From positions 7,561-15,179 of the forward strand of contig DPRT01000099.1 of NCBI GenBank assembly GCA_003538615.1: a stretch of 7,619 bases of DNA, read 5' to 3'. The number at the start of each line of letters is the position of its first letter. Position 1 is the first letter of the stretch. This stretch comes from Holophagaceae bacterium (GTDB lineage: Bacteria; Acidobacteriota; Holophagae; Holophagales; Holophagaceae). Below the pieces are notes generated by a model that was not told where the DNA came from, searched no databases, and saw only the letters and a list, made by a program, of their open reading frames with translations. The position numbers and the translations under genes are program-made. Shown in pieces: positions 5,657 to 7,619 of the stretch.

Positions 5657-6865
5657 ATGCAGATCATCCTCGGCATCACCGGCGGCGTGGCCGCCTACAA
5701 GTCCGCTGATCTGGCCCGGTTGCTCGCGAACCAGGGGCACCGGGTCCGCTGCATCCTCACGGAGGCGGGCGCCCGGTTCATCACCCCCCTCACCCTCAGC
5801 AGCCTGACGGGCGAACCCTGCTACGGCGCCAACCCCGACCAGGGGGAGTGGCGGGCCAATCCCAGCATCGAGCACATCGAACTGGCCCGGTGGGCGGACC
5901 TGGTGGCGGTGGTGCCCGCCACGGCCAACATCCTGGGCAAGGCCGCCAATGGGCTCGCCAGCGACCTCCTCAGCACCGTTCTGCTGGCCACCCGGGCCCC
6001 GGTGCTGTGGGCCCCGGCCATGAACACGGGCATGTGGGAGCATCCCGCCGTGCAGGCCAACCTCGCCCGGCTGCGCTCCTTCGGGCATGCGGTGGTGGAT
6101 CCCGGCGAGGGCGTCCTGGCCTGCGGGGAGGAAGGTTCCGGCAAGCTGGCTGACGTCGCTTCCATCGCCGAGGCCATCCAGGTCCACGGCACGCCCAAGC
6201 TGCGCAGCCTGAACGGGAGGCGGATTCTCATCACCTCGGGCCCCACGCGGGAGGACCTGGATCCGGTGCGCACCCTCACCAACCGCAGCACCGGCGCCAT
6301 GGGCATCGAGCTGGCCCGGGCCTTCCGGGATGTGGGGGCGCGGGTCCAGCTGGTGCTGGGGGGCGACCTTCTGGCCCCGTGGGGCGTGGACACCGTCCGC
6401 GTCCGCAGCGCCCAGGAGATGCTGGCGGCGTGTGAATCCCGATGGGGTGGCGCCGATGGCCTCGTGGGGGCCGCAGCGGTGGCCGATCAGCGCCCGGAAT
6501 CCTCTGCTTGCGAAAAGGTGAAGAAGGGCGATGGGCCGGAAACCCTGGTGCTGGTCCGCACTCCGGACATCCTGGCCACCCTGTCGGCGGCCCGGCGCGC
6601 CGATCAATGGATCCTGGGCTTCGCCGCCGAGAGCGAGAACCACCTGGCCCATGCCGCCGCCAAGCTCCAGAAGAAGCATCTGGACGCCGTGCTGGTGAAC
6701 GATGTCCAGGGCGGCCGGGCCTTCGGGGCCCAGGCCAACACCCTGACGCCGGTCACCGCCCAGGGGCCGCAGCCGCCCATGGGGCCCCTCCCCAAGGATC
6801 AGCTGGCCCGGGCCGTGGTGCAGTGGTGGGGCCATCGGCTGGAGGCCACGGAACGCGGCCGGTAG
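5657..6865 (+). CDS. coaBC: Bifunctional phosphopantothenoylcysteine decarboxylase / phosphopantothenate-cysteine ligase
   Basis: Cytosolic FMN enzyme for two successive steps of coenzyme A synthesis: cysteine is joined to 4'-phosphopantothenate using CTP, then the product is decarboxylated. It has 402 residues, the normal length. The CoaC half (about 1-180) has GITGGVAAYKS (6-16), active-site H73 in IEHIELARWAD, PATANILGKAANG, the substrate motif APAMNTGMW (119-127) and C156 in GVLACGEEG. The CoaB half (about 187-402) has TSGPTREDLDPVR, N209 in LTNRSTGAMG, AAVADQRP (273-280), the lysines of EKVKKGDG (286-293) and GFAAES. Residue numbers nearly coincide with E. coli, where H75, C158, N210 and K289 are catalytic. 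Two changes stand out: Ala at 214 where SSGKMG has Lys, and Gln at 278 where AAVADYRP has Tyr. The start at ATG 5657 has GGAG eight bases upstream; the frame stays open upstream through omega, but only as a shadow. Confidence 0.95.
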   Translation: MQIILGITGGVAAYKSADLARLLANQGHRVRCILTEAGARFITPLTLSSLTGEPCYGANPDQGEWRANPSIEHIELARWADLVAVVPATANILGKAANGLASDLLSTVLLATRAPVLWAPAMNTGMWEHPAVQANLARLRSFGHAVVDPGEGVLACGEEGSGKLADVASIAEAIQVHGTPKLRSLNGRRILITSGPTREDLDPVRTLTNRSTGAMGIELARAFRDVGARVQLVLGGDLLAPWGVDTVRVRSAQEMLAACESRWGGADGLVGAAAVADQRPESSACEKVKKGDGPETLVLVRTPDILATLSAARRADQWILGFAAESENHLAHAAAKLQKKHLDAVLVNDVQGGRAFGAQANTLTPVTAQGPQPPMGPLPKDQLARAVVQWWGHRLEATERGR

Positions 6866-6895
6866 GCCGCCCCTGGCCGAACCGGGCCTCAGCCC

Positions 6896-7345
6896 TCAGA
6901 ACGCGGGGTCCATCCAGGGCAGCACGTCGCTGGGACGGCCCGCCACGTTGCCGAGGCGCACGGCCACGACGACAATCCAGCCCCGGGGCCGCTGGAGGGA
7001 CTTCAGGTCCATGAGGAGCGTCTCACCGGGGCCCGGCAGGTCCGGGCGGCGGCGCTCCAGCACCACCTCGCCCCGGCTGAAAACCTCCTGGGGAGTGGGT
7101 TTGGCCAGTTCCAGTGGGAGGTAGAGGACCCGCACCACCTCGACGCCCACGAGGGAGTCGCCCGTCACATCCGCCGTGGGCAGGACCAGCCGGACCTGGC
7201 GGAGGCCTTCGAGGCGGGCTTCCATGGCCTGGGCCGCGGCCCGGGGCCGGGGGACAGGATCCCCTTTCCGTCCGCAGTGGACTGCCAGGAAGCAGAGCGT
7301 GATGGCAAGCAGCGGGTTTGCTAGGCTGGGGGATCGCATCGCCAT
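6896..7345 (-). CDS. Putative small lipoprotein with Fn3-like C-terminal half
   Basis: A 149-residue secreted protein of unknown function. The N-terminus has a basic start, a hydrophobic stretch (about residues 11-22) and then HCGRKGDPVPRP. The C-G-x-K-G-x-P pattern right after the signal is seen in small lipoproteins of many proteobacteria and related phyla, and C24 is the likely lipidation site. The residue before it is His and not the usual Gly/Ala/Ser, so the lipobox is atypical. The rest resembles a single fibronectin type III-like beta domain: a VRLVLPTADVTGDSLVGV strand pair, a middle portion with VVLERRR, and a closing GWIVVVAVRLGNVAGRPSD that looks like the F and G strands. It converges on coaBC with a 30-base gap that has no clear terminator. 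Start 7345 or the second ATG at 7339 cannot be decided because neither has a clear ribosome site. It diverges from the carboxylase fragment by 37 bases. Confidence 0.7.
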   Translation of the reverse strand: MAMRSPSLANPLLAITLCFLAVHCGRKGDPVPRPRAAAQAMEARLEGLRQVRLVLPTADVTGDSLVGVEVVRVLYLPLELAKPTPQEVFSRGEVVLERRRPDLPGPGETLLMDLKSLQRPRGWIVVVAVRLGNVAGRPSDVLPWMDPAF

Positions 7346-7382
7346 CCATCATGCCCGATATGCCTGCCCCCGAGGTCCATCC

Positions 7383-7535
7383 ATGCCTGTGACCAAGATT
7401 CTGATCGCGAACCGAGGCGAAATCGCGGTCCGCGTGATCCGCACCTGTCGCGAGATGCGAGGTCCCCTCCGCGATCCCGCGGAGCGGGGAGCGGGAGCGG
7501 AGCGATCGGGGACCGGCATCTCGCCCCGGGCGTGA
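7383..7535 (+). pseudogene. Truncated 5' copy of a biotin carboxylase gene, possibly read as a 50-residue upstream ORF
   Basis: Starts at ATG 7383 with GAGG seven bases upstream. The first 25 codons, MPVTKILIANRGEIAVRVIR then TCREM, are the unmistakable N-terminus of biotin carboxylase domains (AccC, or the alpha subunits of propionyl-/acetyl-CoA carboxylase, or pyruvate carboxylase). After codon 25, where the family continues with G-I/L-x-T-V-A-V, the frame changes into low-complexity Gly/Arg/Ala/Glu encoded by a palindromic GC-rich stretch, and it stops at TGA 7533-7535. The enzyme needs about 450 residues, so this product cannot be active. The first 41 bases match the start of the next copy at 7579 with a single synonymous difference. 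It is either the remnant of a partial duplication or of a gene broken by an inserted palindromic element. Because its ribosome site and frame are intact, it may still be translated. Confidence 0.75.
7450..7524. repeat. 75-base nested palindrome, possible REP/MITE-like element
   Basis: Outer arms GCGAGATGC (7450-7458) and GCATCTCGC (7516-7524) pair over nine bases. Next, GGTCCCC (7461-7467) pairs with GGGGACC (7508-7514), then TCCGC (7468-7472) with GCGGA (7497-7501), and TCCCGC (7475-7480) with GCGGGA (7491-7496), around a ten-base loop. Small asymmetric bulges lie between the stems. No T-run follows, so it is not a standard terminator. The outer left arm is carboxylase coding sequence (codons for Cys-Arg-Glu-Met). 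Confidence 0.75.
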
Positions 7536-7564
7536 CCGGGATGACGGCCCAGAAAGAACATGAA

Positions 7565-7571
7565 GGAAGGA
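7565..7571 (+). promoter_or_regulatory. Ribosome binding site of the second carboxylase copy
   Basis: GGAAGGA lies seven bases before ATG 7579. It differs completely from the site before the first copy, so the repeated segment starts at the ATG itself and does not include the leader. Confidence 0.65.
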
Positions 7572-7578
7572 TGACAAC

Positions 7579-7619
7579 ATGCCTGTGACCAAGATCCTGA
7601 TCGCGAACCGAGGCGAAAT
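7579..7619 (+). CDS. Biotin carboxylase-domain protein, N-terminus only (3' end outside window)
   Basis: Thirteen complete codons from ATG 7579, MPVTKILIANRGE, then the window ends. This is the start of the ATP-grasp biotin carboxylase fold, which carboxylates the biotin of a carrier protein using bicarbonate and ATP. So few residues cannot separate acetyl-CoA carboxylase AccC from propionyl-CoA carboxylase alpha or pyruvate carboxylase, so no symbol is given. It is presumably the functional copy because it has a good ribosome site and is not visibly interrupted, but most of it is unseen. The nucleotide sequence equals 7383-7423 except for C in place of T at the third base of codon 6 (Ile). 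Confidence 0.8.
   Translation, partial: MPVTKILIANRGE

Noticed and set aside
5537..6835. 432-residue minus-strand ORF antisense to coaBC
   Set aside because: It lies entirely opposite a clear coaBC gene, has a Gly/His/Gln-rich composition, and shows no recognisable domain or ribosome site.
6866..6895. Possible terminator between coaBC and the lipoprotein gene
   Set aside because: Only short GGCC/CCGGG complementarities are seen, with no stable stem and no T-run.
1..7619. CRISPR array, tRNA or rRNA genes, transposase or phage genes
   Set aside because: I saw no regularly spaced direct repeats, no tRNA-like cloverleaf or rRNA sequence, and no transposase, integrase or phage protein. The only mobile-like signal is the palindrome at 7450-7524.

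Overview
This is a GC-rich (by eye roughly 70%), gene-dense chromosomal window from a Gram-negative-type bacterium. It holds two probable lipoproteins, a periplasmic adaptor (membrane fusion) protein and sigma70-like promoters. Codon use, gene order and the character of the proteins would suit a GC-rich Acidobacteriota of the Holophaga/Geothrix kind, but that placement is an impression from reading and no marker gene proves it.

Layout from left to right. (1) Positions 1-552, plus strand: the C-terminal part of a DODA/YgiD-type (LigB superfamily) extradiol dioxygenase, cut by the window edge. (2) Positions 5147 down to 556, minus strand: a compact five-gene efflux operon in the order TetR regulator, lipid-anchored HlyD-type adaptor, ABC ATPase 1, ABC ATPase 2, ABC-2 permease. 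It matches the E. coli YbhG-YbhF-YbhS/R plan with its linked TetR regulator, but the double ATPase is split into two overlapping genes and only one permease gene is present. A sigma70-like promoter overlapped by a perfect inverted repeat (5157-5174) lies just upstream of the regulator and is the obvious autoregulatory operator. (3) Positions 5241-5267: a strong symmetrical intrinsic terminator that ends the next gene and insulates the efflux operon. (4) Positions 5568 down to 5284, minus strand: an RNA polymerase omega subunit gene, divergent from coaBC (5657-6865, plus strand), the bifunctional coenzyme A biosynthesis flavoprotein. (5) Positions 7345 down to 6896, minus strand: a small CGRKGDP-type lipoprotein with an Fn3-like C-terminal half, convergent with coaBC. 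(6) Positions 7383-7619, plus strand: a short reading frame that begins as the N-terminus of a biotin carboxylase, breaks off after about 25 codons into a GC-rich nested hairpin (7450-7524), and is followed at 7579 by a second, nearly identical start of the same gene that runs off the window.

How the parts work together. The five-gene operon should encode a complete tripartite-type exporter (ATPases, permease, adaptor) under its own ligand-responsive repressor. The outer-membrane channel is not in the window. The remaining genes are housekeeping (transcription, CoA synthesis, biotin-dependent carboxylation) plus one uncharacterised lipoprotein. The part least explained by ordinary annotation is the duplicated carboxylase start with a palindromic insert at the right edge.
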